Source: Polaribacter sp. WD7 (lineage in GTDB: Bacteria > Bacteroidota > Bacteroidia > Flavobacteriales > Flavobacteriaceae). From it: a stretch of 64,000 nt of DNA. Where the stretch lies: contig NZ_QPEJ01000015.1 in assembly GCF_003335085.1 (NCBI RefSeq), positions 248,001 to 312,000 on the forward strand. The letters run 5' to 3'. A model generated the notes under the pieces. It did not search any database and had not been told where the DNA came from. It saw only the letters and a list, made by a program, of their open reading frames with translations. Positions 1-8,902 of the stretch are shown one piece after another. The translations under genes were made by a program, and so were the position numbers. Positions within the stretch are counted from its first letter, which is position 1. Each line of letters starts with the position of its first letter.

Positions 1-497
1 GGGTATATGTACTTTTCTGATGAGGTATAATGGTATACCGCAATTTTTAAAAAGTCATGAGTTTCTGCCACTGAAACCAAATTATCCACAACATTATAAC
101 TTTGGTAATATTCTTGAAATAGTGTTATAAAATCTTTGTTTTTAGACTCTATAAAGGCCTTATCTTTTCCGCACAATACAATGTGTACACCTTCTATTTC
201 TCTTAAAATTGAAATTAGTTGTTTTATTTTTTCTGCCTCAAGAACATTCATTTTCAATACTTGAGTTCCTTTTTTTGCCATTCCACCATTTTCAGCAATA
301 ACAAAAATATCTTCTTTAATAGTGTCTAATTTGTGTACAATACTGTTGTATTGTCTTCCGCTAGCAGCAGTAAAATGAATGTTTTTTTCTTTTAATTGTT
401 TAAACAAATCAAAAAACAAATTACTTACTTCTCCTTTAGAGTTTAGTAATGTACCGTCCATATCAGAAACAACTAACTTTACTTTAGATAAATTCAT
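1..497 (-). CDS. Cof-type HAD-IIB family phosphatase (C-terminus cut off by window edge)
   Basis: This is a partial gene read from the start at 497 leftward off the window. The translation begins MNLSKVKLVVSDMDGTLLN, which carries the HAD motif I DxDGT with the nucleophile Asp near residue 12. Motif-II-like TAASGR follows near residue 45 and IAENGG near residue 69. That spacing is typical of Cof/SupH-like type IIB HAD hydrolases, which dephosphorylate sugar phosphates, FMN or similar small phosphates in the cytoplasm. About 165 residues are visible and the cap domain continues past the edge. It lies 45 bases downstream of a LacI-type regulator on the same strand, so co-transcription and sugar-linked control are plausible. 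The substrate cannot be told. Confidence 0.88.
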   Translation of the reverse strand, partial: MNLSKVKLVVSDMDGTLLNSKGEVSNLFFDLFKQLKEKNIHFTAASGRQYNSIVHKLDTIKEDIFVIAENGGMAKKGTQVLKMNVLEAEKIKQLISILREIEGVHIVLCGKDKAFIESKNKDFITLFQEYYQSYNVVDNLVSVAETHDFLKIAVYHYTSSEKYIY

Positions 498-542
498 AGA
501 TTTTTTTTTTGGCTTAAACATCAGGCGCTGCTGATAGTTGCA

Positions 543-1571
543 TTATAAAATGTTTTTGGTAGAATTTCTTTCTACTAAATCTGTCTTTATGACGATGGTT
601 TCTGCATTTTTTTTCTCTTCAGATTTGTTTTCTAAACGATTAATTAATCTTTCTGCAGCAGTTGCGCCCATAATTTCTCCATGTTGACTAACAGTAGTCA
701 TTCTTGGATTAGAATGTCTTGCTAAAATTCCGTTAGAAAAAGAAATTACAGAAAAATTTTCAGGCACTTTATGACCTAGTTTTTGGGCAACTTTCATTGC
801 TGCAATGGCACAAGATTCATCTGTAGCCAACACACTATTTACAGTATTATTTTTAAAAATAGGCTCTAGTATTTTTTCGTAGTTTTTATAATTATCATCA
901 ATATTTATAATTAAATCTTTATTTACTTTAATTTGATGATCTTCTAAGCCTTTTAAATAGCCTAATTGTCTTCTTCTTCCAATATCTAAATTAGCCATAG
1001 AAGAAACGAATGCAATGTTTTTATGACCCAATTTAACCAAATGCCCAACGGTACTTCTGGCACTATCAAAATTATCGGTAACTACTTTGTCACATTCTAA
1101 ATTTTCTGCAACCCTATCAAACATCACCACAGGTGTACCATTATGTATCACGTCTTTAAGGTGTTTGTAATCTTTTTTAGAAACGGTTTCTTCTGCAAGA
1201 GAAAGTATAAAACCGTCTATACTTCCGTTAGAAAGCATTTCTATAGTTTCTACTTCTTTGTCAAAAGACTCGTTAGAAATACAAGAAATAATTTTATAAC
1301 CTCTATCGTTAGCAACCTTTTCTACACCCTTAAATACCTGTGCAAAAAAATAGTTTAACATATTTGGTATAACAATACCAATTGTTTTCGTTTTTCTATT
1401 TTTTAAACTTAATGCATTAAAGTTGGGTTTGTAGTTGTTCTCTTTGGCATATTTCTGAATTTTTTCTTTAGTACTTACACTAATTTCATAGCTATCATTA
1501 AGAGCTTTAGAAACTGTAGATATAGAAACATTAAACTCTTTAGCAATATCTTTTATGGTAAGTCTTTTCAT
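543..1571 (-). CDS. LacI-family transcriptional regulator
   Basis: 342 residues, the normal length for the family. An N-terminal helix-turn-helix of LacI type occupies residues 4-50 (IKDIAKEFNVSISTVSKALN). The hinge follows, and then a periplasmic-binding-protein-like effector domain from about residue 62 (TIGIVIPN) to the end. It is a DNA-binding repressor or activator that should respond to a sugar or sugar phosphate. The downstream HAD phosphatase is the closest gene on the same strand. No transporter or glycosidase is adjacent on this side, so the regulon is unknown. Family assignment is firm; ligand and targets are not. Confidence 0.93.
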   Translation of the reverse strand: MKRLTIKDIAKEFNVSISTVSKALNDSYEISVSTKEKIQKYAKENNYKPNFNALSLKNRKTKTIGIVIPNMLNYFFAQVFKGVEKVANDRGYKIISCISNESFDKEVETIEMLSNGSIDGFILSLAEETVSKKDYKHLKDVIHNGTPVVMFDRVAENLECDKVVTDNFDSARSTVGHLVKLGHKNIAFVSSMANLDIGRRRQLGYLKGLEDHQIKVNKDLIINIDDNYKNYEKILEPIFKNNTVNSVLATDESCAIAAMKVAQKLGHKVPENFSVISFSNGILARHSNPRMTTVSQHGEIMGATAAERLINRLENKSEEKKNAETIVIKTDLVERNSTKNIL

Positions 1572-1638
1572 AAATTCAATAAAAAATTAAGGTCTAAAAT
1601 ACAAAAAACTATCAAAAGAAATCGATAAAATATTTATT

Positions 1639-3003
1639 TTACTGTTTTATAACACGCTTATTTTTTTTAATTTCAAATATTAGAAATCCGTATAAAATAA
1701 TATACTCTAAAGCAACAAAGTAAAGGTTTTCTCTCCATGGAAAATTTGCGTAGGCTTGGTAGCTTAAAATAATTACAAATGACCAAACTACAGGGAATTT
1801 ATACTTGGTAAATACACCCAAAATTAAAGGAGTTGCCAAATACCAAGGATGTACAGTTGTGGCTGTAAAATAGTAAAAACATAAACCAAATAATAGTGCG
1901 CTTATGGTTTGTGTAAAGTTTTTATTGTTTCTAAAAAAAGTAATGTAAATTAGAAAAAGAATGGTTAGAATAGGTGTTATTTTACCAATAATAGCAATTT
2001 CATTATATCCTCTAAATAAATAGCCAATTTCTCTAAAAATATAATAAAAACTAGCGTTAAATTCAAAATTTCTAAACCACAATCCAACAGAGTTGGCATA
2101 GTTAGCCATTAATTCTGATGAGTAAAAAGGAAGAAACAATACTACAATACTGGTTAAACAGATTAAGTAAAATAATCCTAGATTGATATAACTTTTTATA
2201 TAAAAACCAGATTTGTTATTTCGGTTTTTAACAAACCATTGAAAAAAGAGTGGTAAGAATAATAAAGGAATTAATTTTACAGAAACAGAGCAAGCTAATA
2301 ACACAGCTGCCCAAACCCATTTTTGTTGATGCAATTTGTAGAAGCTCCAGACTAAGAAAAACAACATTACAGGTTCAAAATGTAAATTACCTGTCATTTC
2401 TATAATGATAAACGGGTTTAAAGCGTACCAAAAAATATTTCTCACAGGTAACTGCAAGCGTTCTAATAACTTTTTGCCAAAATATAAAATACCAAGATCT
2501 GCAAGTGTAATGAGAGTTCTTAAAACTATAACAGAACCAAATATACTTTTGCTCGCAAATAGAGCTGCTATGAAAAAACAAAGTTGGTTTAAAGGAGGGT
2601 AATTGGTGTAATGACTGCCATTCATCTCTCCCATACCTTCATACAATTGATACGCTTCGGTAATGGGTTGTATACCTTGTTGAATAAATGTTTCGGGTAA
2701 TGATAAATAGGGATTAAAACCTGCTAAAATCATTCTTCCGTCCCAAATAAATCTGTAAAAATCTTGAGATAAGTTAGGTATGGCAAACAAAAATACCAAC
2801 CTAAAAACAATGGCTATTCCTATTAAATTTGCGGTAGTAAGCGTGCTACTTTTAATGACAACGTAGAAACAACCAAATAAAGAAACCCATAAAAGAAGCA
2901 GTGTATAAAATGCTGTTCTTTCTAAAAAGTAAGCAATTATAAAGTATAAAATAATACTTACAAATACACAAAGAATCTCTTTATATTTTGAGATAAAAGA
3001 CAT
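1639..3003 (-). CDS. Polytopic GT-C/GT87-like mannosyltransferase
   Basis: 454 residues with roughly ten to twelve hydrophobic membrane segments. Near residues 80-98 lies an acidic luminal-type loop (DFYRFIWDGR then GFNPY), a pattern seen in bacterial GT-C glycosyltransferases annotated as mannosyltransferase or GT87/DUF2029. Such enzymes take sugar from a polyprenyl-phosphate donor on the outer face of the inner membrane. The start ATG overlaps the stop of the upstream glycosyltransferase (TAATG), so translation is probably coupled. The DPM1-like enzyme two genes upstream could supply its lipid-linked donor. Sugar and acceptor are inferred from family only. Confidence 0.75.
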   Translation of the reverse strand: MSFISKYKEILCVFVSIILYFIIAYFLERTAFYTLLLLWVSLFGCFYVVIKSSTLTTANLIGIAIVFRLVFLFAIPNLSQDFYRFIWDGRMILAGFNPYLSLPETFIQQGIQPITEAYQLYEGMGEMNGSHYTNYPPLNQLCFFIAALFASKSIFGSVIVLRTLITLADLGILYFGKKLLERLQLPVRNIFWYALNPFIIIEMTGNLHFEPVMLFFLVWSFYKLHQQKWVWAAVLLACSVSVKLIPLLFLPLFFQWFVKNRNNKSGFYIKSYINLGLFYLICLTSIVVLFLPFYSSELMANYANSVGLWFRNFEFNASFYYIFREIGYLFRGYNEIAIIGKITPILTILFLIYITFFRNNKNFTQTISALLFGLCFYYFTATTVHPWYLATPLILGVFTKYKFPVVWSFVIILSYQAYANFPWRENLYFVALEYIILYGFLIFEIKKNKRVIKQ

Positions 3004-4493
3004 TAAGCTTTAGAAAATATTGATTTAAAAAATACGTAACTAAAACCAATAAAAAGCATTAAGTGAAAAGGAAATAATCCATAATCTCCACCTTGTGTTC
3101 CTACAATAGAAGCACTATACATACCAAAAGCAAAGTAAATGGCTAATAAGCCCTCTAAAATTACGTGTACAGATGGTTTCTTTTTAACGTATTTGTTGTT
3201 TTTCCATCCATCAGAAAGCTTTTTAATATTAAATTTTGGAGTTCTTACAAATTCACTTTTTTTACCAAAATGACCTTCCAACACTGCTATAGTATTGTGT
3301 AAAGAAAAGCCCATAGCTATTGAGAAAAACGTAAAGAAAGAACCAATATATTTGACGAAATTGACAAAACCACCACCGTAAATACTCTTAAACATATGCC
3401 AATAGCAAACAAAAAAGATGAGTGTACTAACAACAAAGAAACTCATTACTATAAAGTACGTTTTTAAGTGTTCGTATTCATTTTTGATGTACAACATAGG
3501 TATGCTTAAAATAGCTACTAAAAATATGCAGGTAAACATAGAGCTATTTAGCAAATGTAATAGGCTATGAATTTTTGTTTTAAATGTAACGTTTTTGCTT
3601 TTGATGACCCGTTTCATCATTTTTTGAAAATTCTCTGCTCCACCTTTGTTCCATCGAAATTGTTGGGATCTTGCCGCACTAATAACCACAGGTAATTCTG
3701 CAGGAGTTTCTACATCTACCAAATATTTAAATTCCCAATTTTTCAATTGTGCTCGGTAACTTAAATCTAAATCCTCAGTTAAGGTATCTCCTTCCCAATT
3801 ACCAGCATCGTAAATACATTCTTTTCTCCAAATTCCTGCAGTACCGTTAAAATTGATAAAATGACCTTTACTATTTCTACCCACTTGTTCTAAAGTAAAA
3901 TGGGCATCTAAGGCAAATGCCTGTATTTTAGTTAAGGTAGAGTAATTTCTATTAATATGCCCCCAACGAGTTTGGACTACCCCAATATTATCATTTTTAA
4001 AATAAGGAACGGTTTTGTACAACCAATCTGATTTGGGTAAAAAATCAGCATCAAAAATGGCAATAAAATCACCTTTTGCAATTTTTAAACCTTCTTTTAA
4101 AGCACCGGCTTTAAACCCTTGCCTGTTGCTTCTTCTAATGTGTTGAATGTTTATACCTTTCTTTTGGATTTTTTTGATTTCTACAGCTGTAGTTTCTATA
4201 GATTCGTCAGTAGAATCGTCTAAAACCTGAATTTCTAATTTATCTTTAGGGTATTCTAGTTTTGCAATGTTTTTTAACAAACGTTTCATTACATAAAGCT
4301 CGTTGTAAACGGGTAACTGAATGGTAACAAATGGAATTTCATCAGGCTTAGAAAAATCGAAAGTATCTGAGTTATCTTTTTGTTTTCTTGCTTTTAAATA
4401 ATTAAAGAGCAAGTTTAACTGAGCCAACGCATACATAAAAATAAGAAGCAACGAAATTGAGTAAATGACAATTATAATGTATTCTAAAACCAC
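3003..4493 (-). CDS. Cellulose-synthase-like membrane glycosyltransferase, GT2
   Basis: 496 residues. One N-terminal membrane helix (about 4-28) is followed by a cytoplasmic GT2 domain with all the processive-enzyme signatures: DDS near 91, DAD near 148, TEDLD near 239 and QQFRW near 277. Three to five membrane helices occupy the C-terminal third. This architecture matches bacterial CesA/Bcs-like, mannan synthase or ceramide glucosyltransferase-like proteins that polymerise or transfer NDP-sugars at the inner membrane. The start is GTG, overlapping the upstream TAG by one base (TAGTG). No BcsB, BcsC or PilZ domain is nearby, so a cellulose role is not supported. Confidence 0.85.
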   Translation of the reverse strand: MVLEYIIIVIYSISLLLIFMYALAQLNLLFNYLKARKQKDNSDTFDFSKPDEIPFVTIQLPVYNELYVMKRLLKNIAKLEYPKDKLEIQVLDDSTDESIETTAVEIKKIQKKGINIQHIRRSNRQGFKAGALKEGLKIAKGDFIAIFDADFLPKSDWLYKTVPYFKNDNIGVVQTRWGHINRNYSTLTKIQAFALDAHFTLEQVGRNSKGHFINFNGTAGIWRKECIYDAGNWEGDTLTEDLDLSYRAQLKNWEFKYLVDVETPAELPVVISAARSQQFRWNKGGAENFQKMMKRVIKSKNVTFKTKIHSLLHLLNSSMFTCIFLVAILSIPMLYIKNEYEHLKTYFIVMSFFVVSTLIFFVCYWHMFKSIYGGGFVNFVKYIGSFFTFFSIAMGFSLHNTIAVLEGHFGKKSEFVRTPKFNIKKLSDGWKNNKYVKKKPSVHVILEGLLAIYFAFGMYSASIVGTQGGDYGLFPFHLMLFIGFSYVFFKSIFSKA

Positions 4494-5185
4494 TATTTAA
4501 AACTATATTTAAAAATCCAACCTAAAATTTTCACACCCGCAAATATAGTTCCTTTTACGGTTCCTGAAACTTTTGACACACCAATTCTATTTCTATACTT
4601 CATAGGTACTTCTGTATAAGAGAGTTTTTGCTTTAGCGCTTTTAACTGCATTTCTACAGTCCAACCATAGGTTTTATCTTCCATTTGTAACTCTAAAAGT
4701 TTATGGTATTTGATTGCTCTAAAAGGACCTAGATCTGTAAATTTTGCTCCAAAAAAAACGTTCATTAAAAAAGTAGCTAACCAATTTCCGAAAACCTGTT
4801 GAGGTGTCATTGCACCCGCTTCTCTGTATTGTTTTACACGAGCACCAATAACAAAATCAATATCGTTTTCTATGATAGGTGCAACAATTTCAGTAAGTTG
4901 TTCTGGGTAGTCAGAATAATCTCCATCTAAAAAAACAATAATATCTGGTTTAATCTTTTGTTTTGCAATGTAATTCATACCTTTTAAGCAAGCATAGCCG
5001 TATCCTTTTCTGTTTTCAGATAAAACAGTTGCTCCTGCATTAGCGGCATTTTTTTCGGTAAAGTCTGTAGAGTTGTTGCTAACAACAATAACTTCGTTAA
5101 CATTTTTAGGAATATCAGCAATAACATTACCAATAGATTCTTGCTCATTATAAGCAGGAATAATTACTTTTATTATGGGTTTCAT
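4493..5185 (-). CDS. DPM1-like polyprenyl-phosphate glycosyltransferase, GT2
   Basis: 230 residues. A single GT-A domain begins with IPAYNEQESIGNVI and has the nucleotide-binding region VVSNNSTD and the metal-binding DGDYSD near residue 88. There is no long membrane domain at the C-terminus. This fits dolichol/undecaprenyl-phosphate mannose or glucose synthases, which charge a polyprenyl phosphate with one sugar from an NDP-sugar. The start overlaps the stop of the upstream MORN-like gene by four bases (ATGA). Its likely role is to make the lipid-linked donor for the GT-C enzyme encoded two genes downstream; that link is inference. Confidence 0.85.
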   Translation of the reverse strand: MKPIIKVIIPAYNEQESIGNVIADIPKNVNEVIVVSNNSTDFTEKNAANAGATVLSENRKGYGYACLKGMNYIAKQKIKPDIIVFLDGDYSDYPEQLTEIVAPIIENDIDFVIGARVKQYREAGAMTPQQVFGNWLATFLMNVFFGAKFTDLGPFRAIKYHKLLELQMEDKTYGWTVEMQLKALKQKLSYTEVPMKYRNRIGVSKVSGTVKGTIFAGVKILGWIFKYSFK

Positions 5186-5661
5186 TGTCTTAAGTCATTT
5201 AAATTATTCTCACTTTTAAATGAAGAAAAACTTGTCCATTCTTTAATCTTTACCCCTTGTTTAAATTTTGATGCTTTAATCAACTTATTGTCGCTATAAA
5301 TTAAACAATACCCATTTTTAAGGTTGTTTTCTAGTTGGCATTTATGAATTATTTCTCCCTTATTATTGTAAAATAACCACCAATTACTTCTACTTCCTTT
5401 AATGTAATGCCCTTCTTTTTCTTTATGCGAATTTCTGTAGTAAAAGTACCAATAATCTATTTCTAAATTCTCTTTAAAATGGCCTTCTTTTTTTAGATTG
5501 CCATTTTGATAATAAAATTTCCAGTATGCTGTTTTTTTATCATTCAATAACCAACCTTCTTGTTTTATTTGTCCGTTTTGGTAATATTCTTTATGATATT
5601 TTTTTTGAGCATGTAAAAGGCATGAAAAAAAGAGAAAAAAAGTAAAAAGGATAACTTTCAT
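5182..5661 (-). CDS. Secreted MORN-like repeat protein (YwqK-type repeats)
   Basis: 159 residues. A Sec signal peptide (MKVILFTFFLFFSCLLHAQ) is followed by repeats of about 22-24 residues rich in aromatic residues and glycine. The recurring pattern is YYQNGxLKxEGxxxxxxxxxxWxFYY, seen at about 27-48, 50-72 and 74-96, with degenerate copies after that. Such MORN-variant proteins are common in Bacteroidota and are often labelled YwqK-family antitoxin, but nothing here suggests a toxin partner. It is the first gene of the glycosyltransferase operon and may sit in the periplasm or outer membrane as a scaffold. Function unknown. Confidence 0.75.
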   Translation of the reverse strand: MKVILFTFFLFFSCLLHAQKKYHKEYYQNGQIKQEGWLLNDKKTAYWKFYYQNGNLKKEGHFKENLEIDYWYFYYRNSHKEKEGHYIKGSRSNWWLFYNNKGEIIHKCQLENNLKNGYCLIYSDNKLIKASKFKQGVKIKEWTSFSSFKSENNLNDLRQ

Positions 5662-5739
5662 TTAGATTGTTTACATAAAAAACACAGATGGTACCTATGA
5701 AATTATTTTATAAATACCATGTGCGTTTTTTTTAAAATT

Positions 5740-7362
5740 TTATTTTTTGTTTACCAATTGCATTAAATCTACATCATTACCCAATAAAACATCAGTAGGA
5801 TTAATTCTACCAGTTTCAGGACCATTCTCTAATTTTAATACGCCTCTTGGACAAACTGCAGAACAAATACCACAACCTACACAACTAGCACGAACAATGT
5901 TTTCTCCTTTTTGTGCATAAGAACGTACATCAATTCCTTGTTCACAGTAAGTAGAACAGTTTCCGCAAGAAATACATTGACCACCATTAGTAGTAATTCT
6001 AAATCTAGATTTAAAACGTTGTACTAATCCTAAATACGCAGCCAAAGGGCATCCAAATCTACACCATACTCTGTTTCCAAAAATTGGATAAAAACCAGTA
6101 CCAATTACACCCGCAAACCAAGCTCCAATTAAAAAACTATACGTATCTTTTATCCATTGCGATTTGATACCAATTAATGATTCTGTTCCAGAAAAATAAC
6201 AGTATAATGTTACAATGGTCATTACTAAAGAGAAAACTAAAACAGAGTGAATTAACCAACGTTCTAATTTCCAAGCATTCAAGCTTTTATTAGAATGTTG
6301 TCTGTAAGGATCTCCTAAAGTTTCTGCAAGACCACCACAACCACAAACCCAAGAGCAGTACCATCTTTTACCAAAGAAATACACCATAACAGGAACAATA
6401 ACTAAGGTTAACAGAATACCCCAAACTAAAATAAAAATTCCAATACCACCACTGTTGGTTAGGTTTTCTATATTCCAATCAAAGAAAAAATCATAGTCTA
6501 AAGGAAAAGCATTTTTAAAATCGTACCCAGGCATGTTTAAGCTGGTCATAATTTCTGGAATTAAAAACGCAAATACAATTTGGAAGAATAAAACAGAAGT
6601 TGTTCTAACTATTTGGTATTTGTTATGTCTATACTTAATGTACATTCTAACCCCCATAGTTAGCATAATGACACAGTATAAAAATCCGTAAACAAACCAT
6701 TGAGAAGCTTCCCCGCCATTTAATGCTTTACTAATTGGGTCTAAAATATACGTCCAATTTACTGCATAATCTGCCATAAAATATAGTACCAAATAGAAAG
6801 TAACAAGGTATACCAGTACCAACCAAGCAATAGCGCCTCTATTTGTTGCAGAGTTTAAGTAAATACCGTTGTTTTTTATACCAGGTTTACCCAGTAAAAT
6901 AACGTTAGGTAGTATAAATAGTAGTGCACCAATAATGCCCAAACCAAAGGTTAAAAACCACATAAGTCCTGCATTGTCTCTTACATAACCTTTTCCTGCT
7001 TTTTTAGCTAAGTTATAGCTTAAAGTATGTGGCTTACCATAAACTTTGTATTGGTATTGTTCTCCTTTTTTATCCCAATTTTTTTCTGCATCGTACTTTG
7101 CTATTAGTGCATCATAAAAATTGTTAGAAGTTTCAAAAGCACCTCTAACTCTAGATGAAAATTCGAAAATATTTAATGATTTATTGGTAACAACAGCGTT
7201 TTTAAGTTCTGTTTTTAAAATTTCGCTTTTGTATCCTTTTTCTTGAATATAATTGTCTAATTCTGTTTGGGTAAGACTAAAAGACCCTGTAAAAATTGTT
7301 CCTGTAAATATGGCTAATCCTATTAAAAATAATAGTAAACCTGTGTATTTTATTGCTTTCAT
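5740..7362 (-). CDS. Polytopic membrane 4Fe-4S ferredoxin-type electron carrier (NapH/NosR-like)
   Basis: 540 residues. One N-terminal helix (about 7-27) is followed by a hydrophilic loop of around 100 residues, then about six more membrane helices. Cysteine motifs occur in order: YCSWVCGCGG near 335, WCRFGCP near 433, and two ferredoxin clusters, CISCGNCSTYC near 463 and CVGCGICSAVCP near 493. This is the arrangement of NapH/NosR/NirI/YccM-type proteins that pass electrons across or along the inner membrane. It is encoded 6 bases downstream of an FAD oxidoreductase, its probable electron partner. The terminal acceptor is not visible; no nos, nap or nir genes are nearby. Confidence 0.85.
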   Translation of the reverse strand: MKAIKYTGLLLFLIGLAIFTGTIFTGSFSLTQTELDNYIQEKGYKSEILKTELKNAVVTNKSLNIFEFSSRVRGAFETSNNFYDALIAKYDAEKNWDKKGEQYQYKVYGKPHTLSYNLAKKAGKGYVRDNAGLMWFLTFGLGIIGALLFILPNVILLGKPGIKNNGIYLNSATNRGAIAWLVLVYLVTFYLVLYFMADYAVNWTYILDPISKALNGGEASQWFVYGFLYCVIMLTMGVRMYIKYRHNKYQIVRTTSVLFFQIVFAFLIPEIMTSLNMPGYDFKNAFPLDYDFFFDWNIENLTNSGGIGIFILVWGILLTLVIVPVMVYFFGKRWYCSWVCGCGGLAETLGDPYRQHSNKSLNAWKLERWLIHSVLVFSLVMTIVTLYCYFSGTESLIGIKSQWIKDTYSFLIGAWFAGVIGTGFYPIFGNRVWCRFGCPLAAYLGLVQRFKSRFRITTNGGQCISCGNCSTYCEQGIDVRSYAQKGENIVRASCVGCGICSAVCPRGVLKLENGPETGRINPTDVLLGNDVDLMQLVNKK

Positions 7363-7368
7363 GATCTT

Positions 7369-8718
7369 TTATGCTTTAGAAAAAATTCTTTTCCAACTTT
7401 TCTTTTGTAGTTTAATATTTGTTCCGTTTTCTTGATTGAATTTCTCCATAATTTCTCCTTCATGTAGTTTGTAAAATTCAGGATCAAAATTGGCATCTGC
7501 TAGGTGTTCTAAAACATATTCTATAGATTGGTTTTCAGTCAACCATTTGTCAAAAATTTCATGACGCATACGAATACCAAAGGTGTTAATACCTATAAAC
7601 TGTCTAGATTCTTTATGAAAAGAAATGGTAATACATTTGTAATCTTTAGGGTGTCTCCACTGAAAATAAGTTTCACCTTCTTTTAATCCTCGTTCACTAA
7701 ATACCCAACCATAAGTTTGATATTCAATATCTAAAAATTTAGCAGAATTAAACCAATGTCCAGGTTTGTATGCTGTTTTGTTACCACAGATGGTTTGGGC
7801 TAAGGTTTCTCCCATCATTCTTCCTGTATACCAAACTGCCTCTATATTTCTACGTTGGCCAATAGCATCGTGTTGTTCTGCACAATCACCAATTGCATAT
7901 ACATCTTTAACGTTAGTTTCTAAAAAACGATTTACCAAAACACCACGGTTGGTTGCTATACCACTTTCTTTTACAAAGTTGATGTTTGGAGAAACCCCTG
8001 CAGTTAAACCTACTACATTACAGAAAATTTCTTCACCTGTTTCTTCAATAATAATAGATTTTACCTTTCCGTTTTCATCAGCTTTTATCTCTTTAAGATT
8101 GGCACCTAAACGTAAATCTATATGATGGTCTTTAATATGTTCATTAATCATTTCAGATTCTTGAGCTGGTAACACACCATTCCAAAAACTAGATTCACGC
8201 ACTAAAAAAGTAACAGGAATATCTCTACTTCTTAGCATTTCTGCCAATTCTATTCCAATTAAACCACCACCAACAATTACAGCTCTCTTACAGGCTTCTT
8301 TATTAGGAGCGTATTTTTCTAAATTCTCTAAATCTTGTTTATGATACATACCCATAACACCCTCTAAATCTTGCCCTGGCCAACCAAATTTATTTGGCTT
8401 GGACCCAGATGCTATGATGAGTTTGTCATAAGAAAGATGTTCTCCGTTAGAAAAATCTAACACCTTCTTTTCAGTATTTATATTGGCTACAAAAGCTTCT
8501 TTTAAACTGATGTTGTTTTTCTCCCAAAACCAGTTTTCATAAGGTTGCGTATGCTCAAATTTCATATGCCCCATATAAATATACATTAAGGCAGTTCTAG
8601 AAAAGAAGTACTTGTTTTCTTTAGAAATGATAGTGATTTGTTTATCAGAGTTTTTTCTGATGTGTCTTGCTGCGGTAACTCCAGATATTCCGTTACCAAT
8701 AATTACAATATGTTCCAT
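7369..8718 (-). CDS. NAD(P)/FAD-dependent oxidoreductase
   Basis: 449 residues. The N-terminal FAD-binding Rossmann motif is IVIIGNGISGVTAA (residues 4-17). A second dinucleotide motif, VIVGGGLIGIELAE, lies near 148, and the FAD-contacting motif VYAIGDCAE lies near 272. This is the nitrite reductase large-subunit/rubredoxin reductase-like fold. The last 130 residues form a C-terminal domain with no cysteine cluster. The membrane iron-sulfur protein follows 6 bases downstream, so the pair probably forms one electron-transfer unit, with NAD(P)H as likely donor. Physiological substrate unknown. Confidence 0.88.
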   Translation of the reverse strand: MEHIVIIGNGISGVTAARHIRKNSDKQITIISKENKYFFSRTALMYIYMGHMKFEHTQPYENWFWEKNNISLKEAFVANINTEKKVLDFSNGEHLSYDKLIIASGSKPNKFGWPGQDLEGVMGMYHKQDLENLEKYAPNKEACKRAVIVGGGLIGIELAEMLRSRDIPVTFLVRESSFWNGVLPAQESEMINEHIKDHHIDLRLGANLKEIKADENGKVKSIIIEETGEEIFCNVVGLTAGVSPNINFVKESGIATNRGVLVNRFLETNVKDVYAIGDCAEQHDAIGQRRNIEAVWYTGRMMGETLAQTICGNKTAYKPGHWFNSAKFLDIEYQTYGWVFSERGLKEGETYFQWRHPKDYKCITISFHKESRQFIGINTFGIRMRHEIFDKWLTENQSIEYVLEHLADANFDPEFYKLHEGEIMEKFNQENGTNIKLQKKSWKRIFSKA

Positions 8719-8902
8719 AGTTGATTGATTGCTGACCTTTCAGTCGTAGGTAAAGTTAATAACTTAAAATGAAAAAATAATTTAGAATTATTTTAAATAG
8801 AGAATCTAAAAAAACTTTGTAAGTTGTTTAAAAAAGAAAAGACTGATGCTGTAGAAAATTGATCAATCATTAAAAAATAATAACACAATTAAAATACAAA
8901 AA

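Noticed and set aside
3003-4493. Cellulose synthase BcsA
   Set aside because: QxxRW and DxD fit, but no PilZ domain, BcsB, BcsC or BcsZ is present.
5182-5661. Antitoxin role implied by YwqK naming
   Set aside because: It has a signal peptide and MORN-like repeats, and no toxin gene is adjacent.
7766-8125. 119-codon open frame on the plus strand
   Set aside because: Antisense shadow of the FAD oxidoreductase; no motif or start context.
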